Part shown: positions 8,746 to 17,453 of the stretch, one piece after another
Numbering within the stretch: the stretch's first letter is position 1
Layout of the letters: each line of letters begins with the position of its first letter
Source of the DNA: Firm-04 sp946413695
GTDB taxonomy: Bacteria > Bacillota > Clostridia > Oscillospirales > Ruminococcaceae
Assembly (NCBI GenBank): GCA_946413695.1
Contig: CAMKLV010000007.1
Coordinates: 1 to 64,000, forward strand
Direction: 5' to 3'
DNA: 64,000 bases
The notes under the pieces: generated by a model
What the model saw: only the letters and a program-made list of their open reading frames with translations
What the model was told of the DNA's origin: nothing
Databases searched by the model: none
Position numbers and translations under genes: made by a program

Positions 8746-9666
8746 ATGAGAAAACAATTCATACTTTGCGCTGCCGCACTCATCCTCTGCACCTCCGCAG
8801 CGGGCACACTGACAGCCTGCGGCGACCGCGATGCCGCTGCTGCTCCGCTTGATCCGGCGGAATGCGGCACGATCACCGGCAGCGTCCATAAGCGTAAAAA
8901 CGGCGAACTTGTCTCCGGCGCCCGGATCACCGCAGAGGAGGTCACCACAGCCGCAAAATACGAAACCTCGACCGACCAGAAAGGCTACTTTGAGCTTATG
9001 GTACCGGAGGGCACATATACCATCACGATTACGAAAAGCGAGTTTTACGGGCTCAGCACCGATGAATACAGCGTCACGAAGGGCAAAGTGTGCGCTGTCA
9101 CGGAAAAGCTCGAACTGATCGGCACAAACGAAAGCCTGAGCGATGAACCCGCTGTGGAATCAAGTCCTGATCCTGCACCGGTGTTTGATTATCACGCCGC
9201 ATATGAGGCATACATCGAGGAGCTGAAAGCGCGGCGCGAATACCGCGGTCTGGACGGCAATCCGGTCACAAACTTTGCCAACCTACTCGACTACGTCTAT
9301 TTTGATATGGACAGAGACGGCACAGATGAGCTGATTGTCAACACCGGCTCCTGCGAGGCAGACCGTTCCATCTGCTTCTATACCTTCAAGAACAACACCG
9401 TCATGCTGATTGGCAGCAGTTTCAGCGGGTTACACGTCTATGGCTACTATCGCGATGAGGAAACGCGCATGATCGTTACGCAGTGGGCGCACATGGGCAG
9501 CGGCGGCGCAACATGGTACCAATATAACGGCGAGCTGCTCTCAGTTGTCAATGAGGTCGGACCGATCACCTATGAAGGAAGCGATCCCCCGCAGTTTGCT
9601 GAGAATCTCACGCCGCTTGATTATCATGTCGGCGTGCTGCTCGATGACGGCTGGCACTTCACATAA
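8746..9666 (+). CDS. Lipoprotein with carboxypeptidase-regulatory-like domain, 306 aa
   Basis: The protein is exported and lipid-anchored: a short basic N-terminus, a hydrophobic core and the lipobox LTAC with Cys25. Residues about 40-120 form a carboxypeptidase-regulatory-like beta-sandwich (GTITGSVHKRKNGELVSGA, KGYFELMVPEGTYTITITKS). Then come a Ser/Pro-rich linker and a C-terminal domain with an Asp-rich turn, FDMDRDGTDELIV, resembling VCBS/FG-GAP-like calcium loops. The AAAGGAG ribosome site is well placed. It stands alone between two terminators. Binding of carbohydrate or another surface ligand is plausible but unproven. Confidence 0.82.
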   Translation: MRKQFILCAAALILCTSAAGTLTACGDRDAAAAPLDPAECGTITGSVHKRKNGELVSGARITAEEVTTAAKYETSTDQKGYFELMVPEGTYTITITKSEFYGLSTDEYSVTKGKVCAVTEKLELIGTNESLSDEPAVESSPDPAPVFDYHAAYEAYIEELKARREYRGLDGNPVTNFANLLDYVYFDMDRDGTDELIVNTGSCEADRSICFYTFKNNTVMLIGSSFSGLHVYGYYRDEETRMIVTQWAHMGSGGATWYQYNGELLSVVNEVGPITYEGSDPPQFAENLTPLDYHVGVLLDDGWHFT

Positions 9667-9670
9667 AAAC

Positions 9671-9710
9671 AATCCGCGAAATCAGGCTTTCTGATTTCGC
9701 GGATTTTCTG
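9671..9710. terminator. Bidirectional terminator between lipoprotein gene and proS
   Basis: Perfect 15-bp arms (9671-9685 and 9691-9705) with a 5-nt loop. AAAAA precedes and TTTTCTG follows, so it can serve both converging genes. Confidence 0.85.
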
Positions 9711-9720
9711 TTCTATTGAA

Positions 9721-11433
9721 TCAGGCGTTCAGCATTTCGACAACCTTATCGCGCAGCCAGACTGCTGCCTCAGCTGCCGGAATCGTCTCGCGGAAGGACT
9801 TGTCACGCGCAGAGATCTCGATGCCGCCTGCTGCCAGCGACTTCGGGCTGATCACGGCACGCAGCGGAATACCGAACAGATCGGCGTCTGCGAACATTGC
9901 ACCCGGACGGATGTCTCTGTCATCATAGAGCACCTCAACGCCAAGCGAAAGCAGCTCTGCATAGAGACGGTCAGCCGTCTCCTTGACTGCCGGATCATCC
10001 ACGCGCAGATTGCAGACCTCAACCTGCCACGGCGCGATGCTGATCGGCCAGATCGGGCCGTAGTCATCGTGGCTCTCCTGACAGACAGATGCGCACAGTC
10101 TGCCGACACCGATGCCGTAGCAGCCCATGATCGGCACCTGACGGTCGCCGTTCTCGTCAAGATAGGTCATGCCCATGGATTCGGTATACTTCTTGCCGAG
10201 CTGGAAGATGTTGCCGATCTCGATACCTTTTTCAATGTGGATATGCGGCTTGCCGCACTCCGGACAGATCGCGCCGGCAAAGGTCTTTGCAACGTCAACA
10301 TAGTGAACATCGCCGAGATCGCGCTGCACGTTCAGACCGGTGTAGTGTGTATCAAGCTCATTCGCGCCGCAGACAAGTGCCTCAATGCCCTTGAGCGATG
10401 CATCGTAAACAACCGTGATATTCTTCGGCAGACCGACCGGACCGATGAAGCCCGGCACAATACCGCTCTCCTCCGGAATCTCAACAGCCGGATGAATCTC
10501 ATAGCCGAGGAAGTTGCGCAGTTTGGTCTCGTTGACCTCGAGGTCGCCGCGGATGAACGCGATGATAAAGCTGTCATCCTCATTCTTCTGATAGACAACC
10601 GCCTTTGCAAGCTGCTTCTCATCCATCTTGAGGAAGTTCTTGAGATCGTCGATCGTCTTGATATTCGGTGTTGCGACCTTGGTGAGCGGTGCGATTTCGC
10701 CCGGCTCATTGGTCACGCAGACAACCGCAGCCTCCATATTGGCACGGTAGCCGCAGTCGCAGATTGCAAGCGTATCCTCGCCGACTTCGGTCAGCAGCAT
10801 GAACTCATGCGAGATGCTGCCGCCCATCATGCCGGAATCCGACTGCACGGAAATGAAGTTCTTGCAGCCGCAGCGCTCAAAGATGCGGTTATAGGCATCA
10901 TAGACGCGGGCATAGTAGCGCTCAAGGTCTGCCTGCGAGGTGTGGAAGGAGTATGCGTCCTTCATCGTGAACTCACGGACACGGATGAGACCGCCTCTTG
11001 CACGCGGCTCATCGCGGAATTTGGTCTGAATCTGATAGATCATGAACGGGAAATCCGCATAGGACTGCGCGGTGTCTCTAGCGAGGTGAACAGCCGCCTC
11101 CTCGTGCGTCATACCGAGCACCATCGGATTGCCGGAGCGATCCTTCCAGCGTGCCATCTCGCTGCCGATGCTGGTGTATCTGCCGGACTCCTCCCAGAGC
11201 GATGCAGGCATGACAACCGGGAACATGACCTCCTGACCGTCAACCGCATCCATCTCCTCACGGATGATCTGCTCGATCTTGCGCATAATGCGCTTTGCCG
11301 GTGTAAAAAGCGAGAAAATGCCGTTTGCCATATATTTCATATAGCCGCCGCGCATCATCAGCGCATGGCTCTCGATCACACAGTCCTTCGGCGCGTTCTT
11401 GAAACGCTCTCCGAGCATATTTGCAACCTTCAT
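9721..11433 (-). CDS. proS: Prolyl-tRNA synthetase (bacterial type with editing domain)
   Basis: Charges tRNA-Pro with proline in the cytosol. At 570 residues it has the bacterial ProRS layout: class II catalytic core with motif 2 region (FRDEPRARGGLIRVREFTMKD), an inserted editing domain between motifs 2 and 3, and a C-terminal anticodon-binding domain. Motif 3 is visible as GCYGIGVGRL. The start at 11433 (MKVANMLGERFK) is chosen over the longer frame from 11463 because AAAGGAAG lies 7 nt before it. No T-box leader is seen in the short upstream region. It is monocistronic. Confidence 0.96.
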   Translation of the reverse strand: MKVANMLGERFKNAPKDCVIESHALMMRGGYMKYMANGIFSLFTPAKRIMRKIEQIIREEMDAVDGQEVMFPVVMPASLWEESGRYTSIGSEMARWKDRSGNPMVLGMTHEEAAVHLARDTAQSYADFPFMIYQIQTKFRDEPRARGGLIRVREFTMKDAYSFHTSQADLERYYARVYDAYNRIFERCGCKNFISVQSDSGMMGGSISHEFMLLTEVGEDTLAICDCGYRANMEAAVVCVTNEPGEIAPLTKVATPNIKTIDDLKNFLKMDEKQLAKAVVYQKNEDDSFIIAFIRGDLEVNETKLRNFLGYEIHPAVEIPEESGIVPGFIGPVGLPKNITVVYDASLKGIEALVCGANELDTHYTGLNVQRDLGDVHYVDVAKTFAGAICPECGKPHIHIEKGIEIGNIFQLGKKYTESMGMTYLDENGDRQVPIMGCYGIGVGRLCASVCQESHDDYGPIWPISIAPWQVEVCNLRVDDPAVKETADRLYAELLSLGVEVLYDDRDIRPGAMFADADLFGIPLRAVISPKSLAAGGIEISARDKSFRETIPAAEAAVWLRDKVVEMLNA

Positions 11434-11579
11434 GTAAGTTCTTCCTTTCTGTACTTTCTGCACGCATGACAGCGTGCTCCAAACTCTTTTATTTTACCAT
11501 ATTTTTTCGGAAAAAGCAAGGCATTTTCGCCTGATTATTTGGATTTTTACAAGAAAGATTGCGCTTTTCCGTTTCATGC

Positions 11580-11608
11580 TTGACTTATCTGCAAAAATAT
11601 GCTATAAT
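11580..11608 (+). promoter_or_regulatory. Promoter of the SCIFF-type peptide gene
   Basis: TTGACT (11580-11585) and TATAAT (11603-11608) with a 17-nt spacer. The leader then contains a small hairpin GTGCC-TTTC-GGCAC before the ribosome site. Confidence 0.85.
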
Positions 11609-11686
11609 ACAAAGGAGTAAATGTGCCTTTCGGCACCCTCACGCTGCGGTTTTCCGCGGACATTCCGATGAAGGAGGGACTTTATC

Positions 11687-11842
11687 ATGCGTCATATCCA
11701 GACCATCGAGACTCGCAGCCTCTGCGAGAGCGCAAAGAACGGCGGCTGCGGCGAATGCCAGACTTCCTGCCAGTCTGCGTGCAAGACGAGCTGCGGCATT
11801 GCAAATCAGCAGTGCGAGAGCAAGCAGCAGAAGAAGCAGTAA
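11687..11842 (+). CDS. scfA: SCIFF-family ranthipeptide precursor, 51 aa
   Basis: A short gene with a strong ribosome site (AAGGAGGGA, 7 nt). The peptide shows the SCIFF hallmark CGECQTSC-QSACKTSC followed by NQQC near the C-terminus. Precursors of this family are cross-linked by a radical SAM maturase (thioether bonds from Cys to alpha or other carbons) and are nearly universal in Clostridia. Here seven cysteines are present (13, 21, 24, 28, 32, 36, 43), one more than the usual six, the extra one being Cys13 in SLCESAK. The maturase gene normally lies directly downstream; here a terminator and a sigma factor gene follow instead. Identification rests on the motif, which is highly specific. 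Confidence 0.88.
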   Translation: MRHIQTIETRSLCESAKNGGCGECQTSCQSACKTSCGIANQQCESKQQKKQ

Positions 11843-11858
11843 TTGCAGATGCGATATA

Positions 11859-11887
11859 CGCCGTCCGGCTTTCGGGCGGCGTTTTTC
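11859..11887 (+). terminator. Terminator after the SCIFF-type gene
   Basis: CGCCGTCCG (11859-11867) pairs with CGGGCGGCG (11873-11881) and is followed by TTTTT. Confidence 0.8.
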
Positions 11888-11954
11888 GTTTATATGGATA
11901 TTATGTGACCGAATCAGACGGTTCGGTACTACATATACAGAGGGAGGTGAGCAA

Positions 11955-12515
11955 ATGCCGGAAGACAGCATCATCATTTCGCTGCTGCAGAAGCGGGATG
12001 AACAGGCTTTGCAACACATCAGGGCGCAATACGGTGCGCTGTGCTATCAGATTGCATACCGCATGACGGGCAGCCGTCAGGACGCCGAGGAGGTTCTCAA
12101 TGATCTGCTGCTCAGCGTGTGGGATTCGATTCCGCCGCAGCAGCCTGACAATCTGCGCGCCTATCTGACCGCGCTCGCAGGCAGAATCGCAATCAAAAAA
12201 TATGAGCACACACACCGTCTCAAGCGCGGCGGCACACAGCTCACAGAAGCGCTCGATGAGCTCAGCGAAATCATCCCCTCGGAAACCCATGTGGAGCGGG
12301 AGATCGAACAGCGCGAGCTGACCGAAGCCCTGACCGCATGGCTCCGCACACTGCCGCCCGATCACAGGCGCATGTTTATGCAGCGCTATTATCTTTCAGA
12401 ACCGATGCAGCAGATCGCGGAGCAGAATCAAATGGGCGTCAGCGCCGTCAAAATGACGCTGCTGCGCCTGCGCAAAAAACTGAAAGAATACCTCAGAAAG
12501 GAGGAGCTCTTATGA
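11955..12515 (+). CDS. ECF-like RNA polymerase sigma factor, 186 aa
   Basis: Directs RNA polymerase to a dedicated regulon. Region 2 is visible at residues 15-85 (YRMTGSRQDAEEVLNDLLLSVWDS) and region 4 near the C-terminus (AEQNQMGVSAVKMTLLRLRK, a helix-turn-helix); the short linker fits an ECF factor. Start 11955 follows AGGGAGG by 7 nt; the frame is open far upstream but lacks another good start. An inverted repeat ACCGAA (11908-11913) / TTCGGT (11922-11927) just upstream could be part of an autoregulated promoter. Its stop overlaps the start of the membrane protein gene, the usual sigma/anti-sigma arrangement. Confidence 0.87.
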   Translation: MPEDSIIISLLQKRDEQALQHIRAQYGALCYQIAYRMTGSRQDAEEVLNDLLLSVWDSIPPQQPDNLRAYLTALAGRIAIKKYEHTHRLKRGGTQLTEALDELSEIIPSETHVEREIEQRELTEALTAWLRTLPPDHRRMFMQRYYLSEPMQQIAEQNQMGVSAVKMTLLRLRKKLKEYLRKEELL

Positions 12516-14010
12516 AGGCACTCGATATCATGCAGGCACTGCGCAATGTGCCGGATGACCTGATCGACGAATGCTTTGCATCCGCGCAGAAAGCCGTGCA
12601 AAATACATCCCGCAGCGGGGCGGCTCCGGCTGTCCGGATGCAGCAGACAATCCCGCAGAAAAAGCGCGCAGAGCGTCCCTATGCATTCTCCGGCATTGTT
12701 GCGGCGGCGTGTTTGCTGTTTGCGGCAGGCTTCGGCGGCGTGATGCTGCACGAAAGCCGGCGGAATCAACCGGTTCTGACATCCGGCGAACAGCCGGCAG
12801 CGGTCACAGAAGTGGAGGAAGAATCGTCCGCTCCCCTGCGCGAATATGTCCCGCTGGAGCTTCACGAACCGCCGCGCACCGGTACGCATGCGGAAGCGGA
12901 AAACGTCAGAATCGCCGGAAAGCAGCGCTTTATCGAAAACGGCAGAAAGCCTGCAGTCATTGATAAGCAAATCTATATTGACAGGTATTTTTCGGCGGAT
13001 TCCGATGCGGACTGTAATGACCCCGAAGCGAAAAGCTATCTCTACCACATGATGCTCAACAGCATTGACTATTACCGCACCGCTGAGGGCACCATAAATT
13101 ATGCGATACCGGACGGCGCGATTGCCGATACGTTTCAGATTGATCTGAAAAACGGTATATCCTATGAACGTCAGGATTCGCCCGGACAGAATCCCTGTGA
13201 GATTTTTCTAGTCGGCGACACGGAATATATTGTGTATTCAGAAACCAAAACCTATATGATGCGAGAGAACCCGATGCTCACAAATCCTCAGAATGATCTG
13301 ATCGTCAGCGACAATGACCGCGCATGGGTGGATGAAAACGGCGATTCTTTCGGAATAATCAGACCGGTTTCATTGTCTCCCGGCATCTGCGGCGAATGCC
13401 TGTTTCCGCAGGTTTATGCAATGTCGGTACTCAGGGATTTTAACAAATGGCAGGTCACAGGCACAGAACTCCGGCTTGACAAAAACTGCGCTGTCCTTGA
13501 GGGCAGCTTTCAGGAGGGCAGTTTCAGGCTCAGTACCGATGTGGAAACCGGCATTCTGCTGAGCTATGAGACATTTGATCCGGACGGCACACGCAACGGC
13601 TATTTCGAGCTGACCGCGCTGACTGTCGATGCTGAGATTGACGTCAAGCGCTTTGATCCGGATGGATACACCTGCGCAGATCCGGACGGCGTATTTCTCG
13701 ACCCGGAGCACACCGTCAAAGCACCGCATGTCACGGTCGATTATGAGATCAACGAGAACGGTCAGACCTACGGGACAACACCGGACAGCGTCTATCTAGA
13801 AGACTATCCGGATCTGATCTCCGTGATCGGTGACAACGGCAAACAGGGATATGTCTACAAAGAAGATTATATCGGCGATTTGCCGGATTCACCGGAAGAT
13901 GCAGAAAAAATCGCAGAGGCGCAGCACAACGGCACCGATGAACCCCGAACTGTCAACGTCTATGCATCTGACGGCAAGACATCATTGATACGTTTACCGA
14001 GAAGCCATAA
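12512..14010 (+). CDS. Membrane-anchored putative anti-sigma partner, apparently frameshifted near the 3' end
   Basis: A cytoplasmic N-terminus of about 65 residues, one transmembrane helix (residues about 66-88, AFSGIVAAACLLFAAGFGGV) and an extracytoplasmic domain of about 400 residues rich in Asp, Tyr and Glu. Overlap of its start with the sigma factor stop suggests an anti-sigma or sensor role; no known anti-sigma domain is recognised. As written, the frame runs on to 14572, through a terminator and antisense across the cyclophilin gene. A single missing base near 13979-13984 would instead give the ending IDTFTEKP and stop at 14008-14010, six bases before the terminator. I annotate that end; it may be a real mutation or a sequence error. 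Confidence 0.7.
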
Positions 14011-14015
14011 AAAAT

Positions 14016-14050
14016 CAGCGCACGATCAAAACGGTCGTGCGCTGTGTTTT
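14016..14050 (+). terminator. Terminator of the sigma/anti-sigma operon
   Basis: Ten-bp arms at 14016-14025 and 14035-14044, 9-nt loop, then TGTTTTTT. It also marks where the frameshifted gene should end. Confidence 0.85.
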
Positions 14051-14053
14051 TTA

Positions 14054-14530
14054 TCAGTCGGGAATGATCTCGACCTTTTTCATGATCTGCGGCTGGAGCG
14101 GGCGATCCATCGGATTCGTCTGCACACCTGCGATCGCATCGACAACATCCAGTCCCTCGATAATCTCACCGAATGCCGCATAGTTGCCGTCCAGATACGG
14201 CGCATCTGCGTGCATGATGAAGAACTGCGAACCGGCGCTGTCCGGATGACCAGCGCGCGCCATCGAAAGCACACCGCGGGTATGCTTGAGCGGATTGTTC
14301 ACGCCGTTTGCAAGGAACTCGCCCTTGATATTCCAGCCCGGACCGCCCATGCCGGTGCCGTCGGGGCAGCCGCCCTGAATCATAAAGCCGGAAATGACTC
14401 TGTGAAAGCACAGACCGTCATAAAAGCCCTGCTTGACGAGCTTCTCAAAGTTTTCGCAGGAGATCGGTGCGCAGTCGGGGCGCAGCTTGAACTTCATCTG
14501 CTTGCCGTTTTCCATTGTGATAACTACCAT
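14054..14530 (-). CDS. ppiB: Cyclophilin-type peptidyl-prolyl cis-trans isomerase
   Basis: Catalyses cis-trans isomerisation of peptidyl-proline bonds in the cytosol, since no signal peptide is present. The 158-residue protein holds the full cyclophilin core: FHRVISGFMIQGG (with the catalytic Arg), GSQFFIMHADAPYLDGNYAAFG and GMDVVD-like GLDVVDAI. Start 14530 is preferred over 14536 because the AAAGGA site would be only 2 nt from the latter. It lies just downstream of the SpoVK-like gene on the same strand with a short gap and may be cotranscribed. Confidence 0.94.
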   Translation of the reverse strand: MVVITMENGKQMKFKLRPDCAPISCENFEKLVKQGFYDGLCFHRVISGFMIQGGCPDGTGMGGPGWNIKGEFLANGVNNPLKHTRGVLSMARAGHPDSAGSQFFIMHADAPYLDGNYAAFGEIIEGLDVVDAIAGVQTNPMDRPLQPQIMKKVEIIPD

Positions 14531-14549
14531 AATCATAATCCTTTCTGTA

Positions 14550-16112
14550 TCAGTTCAGCTCGATGCCGGTGACATCGTCGATTGTCAGCGTGGTGAGCTG
14601 ACCGTTTGTCGGGGACTCAATCGCCGCCAGACGGTTCGCCTGATTCGTGATCGCGCGCTCATAGAAGTTGCGGATATCACGCGCATTTGCGAATGTTTTG
14701 AGGTTGAGACCGCAGCGCTCGATAAAGAACTGCAGCACTGCATCCTCGGCTTCCTTCGTGATCGTCATACCGGATTTTGTGCAGATGCTCTTGAAAATAT
14801 CAAGCAGCTCATCCGGCATGTAGTCCTCAAATGTGATGATCTTGTTGAAGCGCGAACGCAGACCGGGGTTGCTGTCGAGGAATTCCATCATCAGATCGGA
14901 ATAACCTGCGACAATGACGATCAGGTCATCACGGTTGTCCTCCATTGCTTTCAGCAGCGTATTGACAGCCTCCTGACCGAAATCACCCTTGCCGGTGTTC
15001 GCGGTCAACGCATAAGCCTCATCGATAAACAATACGCCGCCCATTGCGGAATCAATGACCTCTTTCGTCTTGATCGCGGTCTGACCGACATAGCCGGAGA
15101 CCAGACCGGAGCGGTCCACTTCGACGAGCTGACCTTTCGACAGCACGCCGAGCGACTTATAGATGCCTGCAAGGATACGGGCGACCGTTGTTTTACCGGT
15201 ACCCGGATTGCCGAGGAACGCCATATGCAGCGTCATCGCAGACTGCGGCATGCCTCTGTCCTCACGCATCTTGCGGACGCGGATCAGGTTGATCAGGCTC
15301 TTGAGATCCTCCTTGACCGCCTGCAGACCGGTGAGGTCTTCCAGCTTTGCGAGCTGCTCGTCAAGCGTCAGTTCCTTTTCTTCCTTCTTGGGCTGCTGTG
15401 CATTCTGGTTCTGCTGATTCTGCTGCTGGAACGGGTTGACCGGCGCACCGTTGTTCTGCTGCGGTGCGTTGTTGTTCACAACCGGCTGACCGTTCGGCGC
15501 AATCGGTGTCAGATTCGTCGGCGGAACCTGCGGCGCACCCCACGGGGAATTGCCGCTGCCCGGCACATAGGGCGGACGGTTTGCCATTTCCTCGCGGCGC
15601 TTCTGCTCGCGGATCATGTTCTCCCAGTTCGTGATGTACTCAATGCGGAAATTGCGCAGCGCCAGCACCAGTGCTCCGAGATCACGCATAATAAACGGAT
15701 CGGTTCTGCCGTTATCCACGGTCATGAAATCGAGACCCGCCTGATTGATGAACTCAATGAACGCAAGGCTCATCGGGCCGATCGGAGAAGTCTCCAGATC
15801 CATTTTGAGGAACGGCATCATCATCGTGATCATGCTGTCCTTGAGGCTGTATTTCGTGATCTTGCTGCTGACATTGAAGCGGTCGATCTGATCCGCAGAC
15901 ATCGAATAGCCGAGCGCATCATTGAGATACGCAATCTCCGCCATCGAAATGTTGCCGTTGCTGCTGCTCAGATAAACATAGAATTTCAGCAGGGTAAAGC
16001 GCAGGTAATCCTGCATGGATTTACCCTGTACGCCGACATGGTACCCTCTTTCTTCGCATTTCGCGCAGTTGTCATAAACCTGTGAAAGCTGCTTTGCAAC
16101 TCCGTCCTGCAT
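14550..16112 (-). CDS. SpoVK/CbxX-family AAA ATPase, 520 aa
   Basis: A hexameric AAA ATPase of the CbbX/SpoVK family. The first 230 residues are a helical domain with its own cysteine pair (CAKCEERG), followed by a Pro/Gln/Asn-rich linker (near residues 190-245). The AAA core then has Walker A GNPGTGKTTVARI near residue 300, Walker B GGVLFIDEAYAL near 357 and the sensor/arginine region NPGLRSRFNKIITFEDY. Sporulation SpoVK proteins lack such a long N-terminal extension, so this is a clostridial variant. It is preceded by tyrS at 69 nt on the same strand. The remodelled substrate is unknown. Confidence 0.87.
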   Translation of the reverse strand: MQDGVAKQLSQVYDNCAKCEERGYHVGVQGKSMQDYLRFTLLKFYVYLSSSNGNISMAEIAYLNDALGYSMSADQIDRFNVSSKITKYSLKDSMITMMMPFLKMDLETSPIGPMSLAFIEFINQAGLDFMTVDNGRTDPFIMRDLGALVLALRNFRIEYITNWENMIREQKRREEMANRPPYVPGSGNSPWGAPQVPPTNLTPIAPNGQPVVNNNAPQQNNGAPVNPFQQQNQQNQNAQQPKKEEKELTLDEQLAKLEDLTGLQAVKEDLKSLINLIRVRKMREDRGMPQSAMTLHMAFLGNPGTGKTTVARILAGIYKSLGVLSKGQLVEVDRSGLVSGYVGQTAIKTKEVIDSAMGGVLFIDEAYALTANTGKGDFGQEAVNTLLKAMEDNRDDLIVIVAGYSDLMMEFLDSNPGLRSRFNKIITFEDYMPDELLDIFKSICTKSGMTITKEAEDAVLQFFIERCGLNLKTFANARDIRNFYERAITNQANRLAAIESPTNGQLTTLTIDDVTGIELN

Positions 16113-16181
16113 GACATGAATCCTCCCTGTGATTTTTTACGGTGTTCAGCACCGGAATCCTTGTCAGATAATCGCTCAGGC

Positions 16182-17402
16182 TCAAGCCTTTGTGACCTTA
16201 TGGAACACCTTTTTGCCCTTCTTGATGATAAGGTCTTCATCAAGCGTGTACATCGTCTTCGGATCGGTGACCTTTGCATCATTGACCGTGACGCCGCCCT
16301 GCTGGACCAGTCTGCGTGCCTCGGAGATCGAGGGGCAGAGCTTGGTCTTGACGAGAATCGTCAGCAGACCGATCTGTCCGTCGGTGAAATCGTCAGCGGT
16401 GAGCGCGGTGGTCGGCATATCTGCGGAGACGCCGCCGCCAGCAAAGATCGCTCTTGCGGCTTCGCGCTGCTTTGCAGCCTCCTCCTCGCCGTGGACAAGT
16501 GCAGTCAGCTCATATGCGAGAATCTCCTTTGCGTTGTTATATGCAGCGCCGGAATCGAGATGCTGTTCCATTTCCTCGATCTGCTCGATCGGCAGGAAGG
16601 TCAGCATTTTCAGGCACTTAATGACGTCCGCATCGCCGACATTTCTCCAGTACTGGAAGAAATCGTAGGGAGAGGTCTTTTCTGCATCCAGCCAGACAGC
16701 GCCCTTTTCAGTCTTGCCCATCTTTTTGCCCTCGGAATTGAGCAGCAGCGTGATGGTCATCGCATAGGCATCCTTGCCGAGCTTCTTGCGGATCAGCTCA
16801 GTGCCGCCGAGCATGTTCGCCCACTGGTCATCGCCGCCGAACTGCATGTTGCAGCCGTAATCCTGATAGAGCTTGTAGAAATCGTAGCTCTGCATAATCA
16901 TATAGTTGAATTCCAGGAAGGTCAGACCGCGCTCCCAGCGCTGCTTGTAGCACTCAAAGGAAAGCATCTTGTTGACCGAGAAGCATGCGCCGACCTCACG
17001 CAGGACATCAACATAGTTGAGCTTGAGGAGCCAGTCACCGTTGTTGACCATCAGTGCCTTGCCCTCAGAGAAGTCGATGAAGCGGCTCATCTGCTTTTTG
17101 AAGCAGTCGCAGTTGTGCTGAATGGTCTCAGGTGTCAGCATCTTGCGCATATCGGATTTGCCGGAGGGGTCGCCGATCATGCCGGTGCCGCCGCCGACCA
17201 GTGCGATCGGCTTGTTGCCTGCCATCTGCATGCGCTTCATCAGGCAGAGTGCCATGAAGTGACCGACATGCAGCGAATCGGCAGTCGGGTCAAAGCCGAT
17301 GTAGAATGTCGCTTTGCCGTTGTTGATGAGATCCGCGATCTCTTTTTCGTCAGTGGTCTGCGCAATCAGTCCTCTGCGCTGAAGTTCCTCGTATAAGGTC
17401 AT
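16182..17402 (-). CDS. tyrS: Tyrosyl-tRNA synthetase
   Basis: Attaches tyrosine to tRNA-Tyr. The 406-residue class I enzyme carries the HIGH-type motif HVGH at residues 45-48 and a KMSKS-type motif KMGKT near residue 232, plus the tyrosine pocket segment FLEFNYMIMQSYDF. A C-terminal S4-like RNA-binding domain is present (SISEARRLVQQGGVTVNDAK). The start has AAAAGGAG 9 nt upstream. No T-box leader is seen between this gene and the lipoprotein gene before it, which is unusual for a clostridial aminoacyl-tRNA synthetase gene. Confidence 0.96.
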   Translation of the reverse strand: MTLYEELQRRGLIAQTTDEKEIADLINNGKATFYIGFDPTADSLHVGHFMALCLMKRMQMAGNKPIALVGGGTGMIGDPSGKSDMRKMLTPETIQHNCDCFKKQMSRFIDFSEGKALMVNNGDWLLKLNYVDVLREVGACFSVNKMLSFECYKQRWERGLTFLEFNYMIMQSYDFYKLYQDYGCNMQFGGDDQWANMLGGTELIRKKLGKDAYAMTITLLLNSEGKKMGKTEKGAVWLDAEKTSPYDFFQYWRNVGDADVIKCLKMLTFLPIEQIEEMEQHLDSGAAYNNAKEILAYELTALVHGEEEAAKQREAARAIFAGGGVSADMPTTALTADDFTDGQIGLLTILVKTKLCPSISEARRLVQQGGVTVNDAKVTDPKTMYTLDEDLIIKKGKKVFHKVTKA

Positions 17403-17453
17403 AATATTAACTCCTTTTTATAAAGAAAATAAATTTACATCAATCATTCCCAA

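Noticed and set aside
11434..11463. Upstream extension of proS
   Set aside because: The ribosome site AAAGGAAG lies downstream of it, 7 nt before the ATG at 11433.
14011..14572. C-terminal continuation of the anti-sigma partner to 14572
   Set aside because: Runs through a terminator hairpin and is antisense to ppiB; explained better by a one-base frameshift.
14433..16085. Open frame antisense to the SpoVK-like gene
   Set aside because: The other strand has clear Walker motifs; this one has none.
17403..17453. T-box leader for tyrS
   Set aside because: The gap to the upstream gene is only 51 nt and has no specifier loop or T-box sequence.
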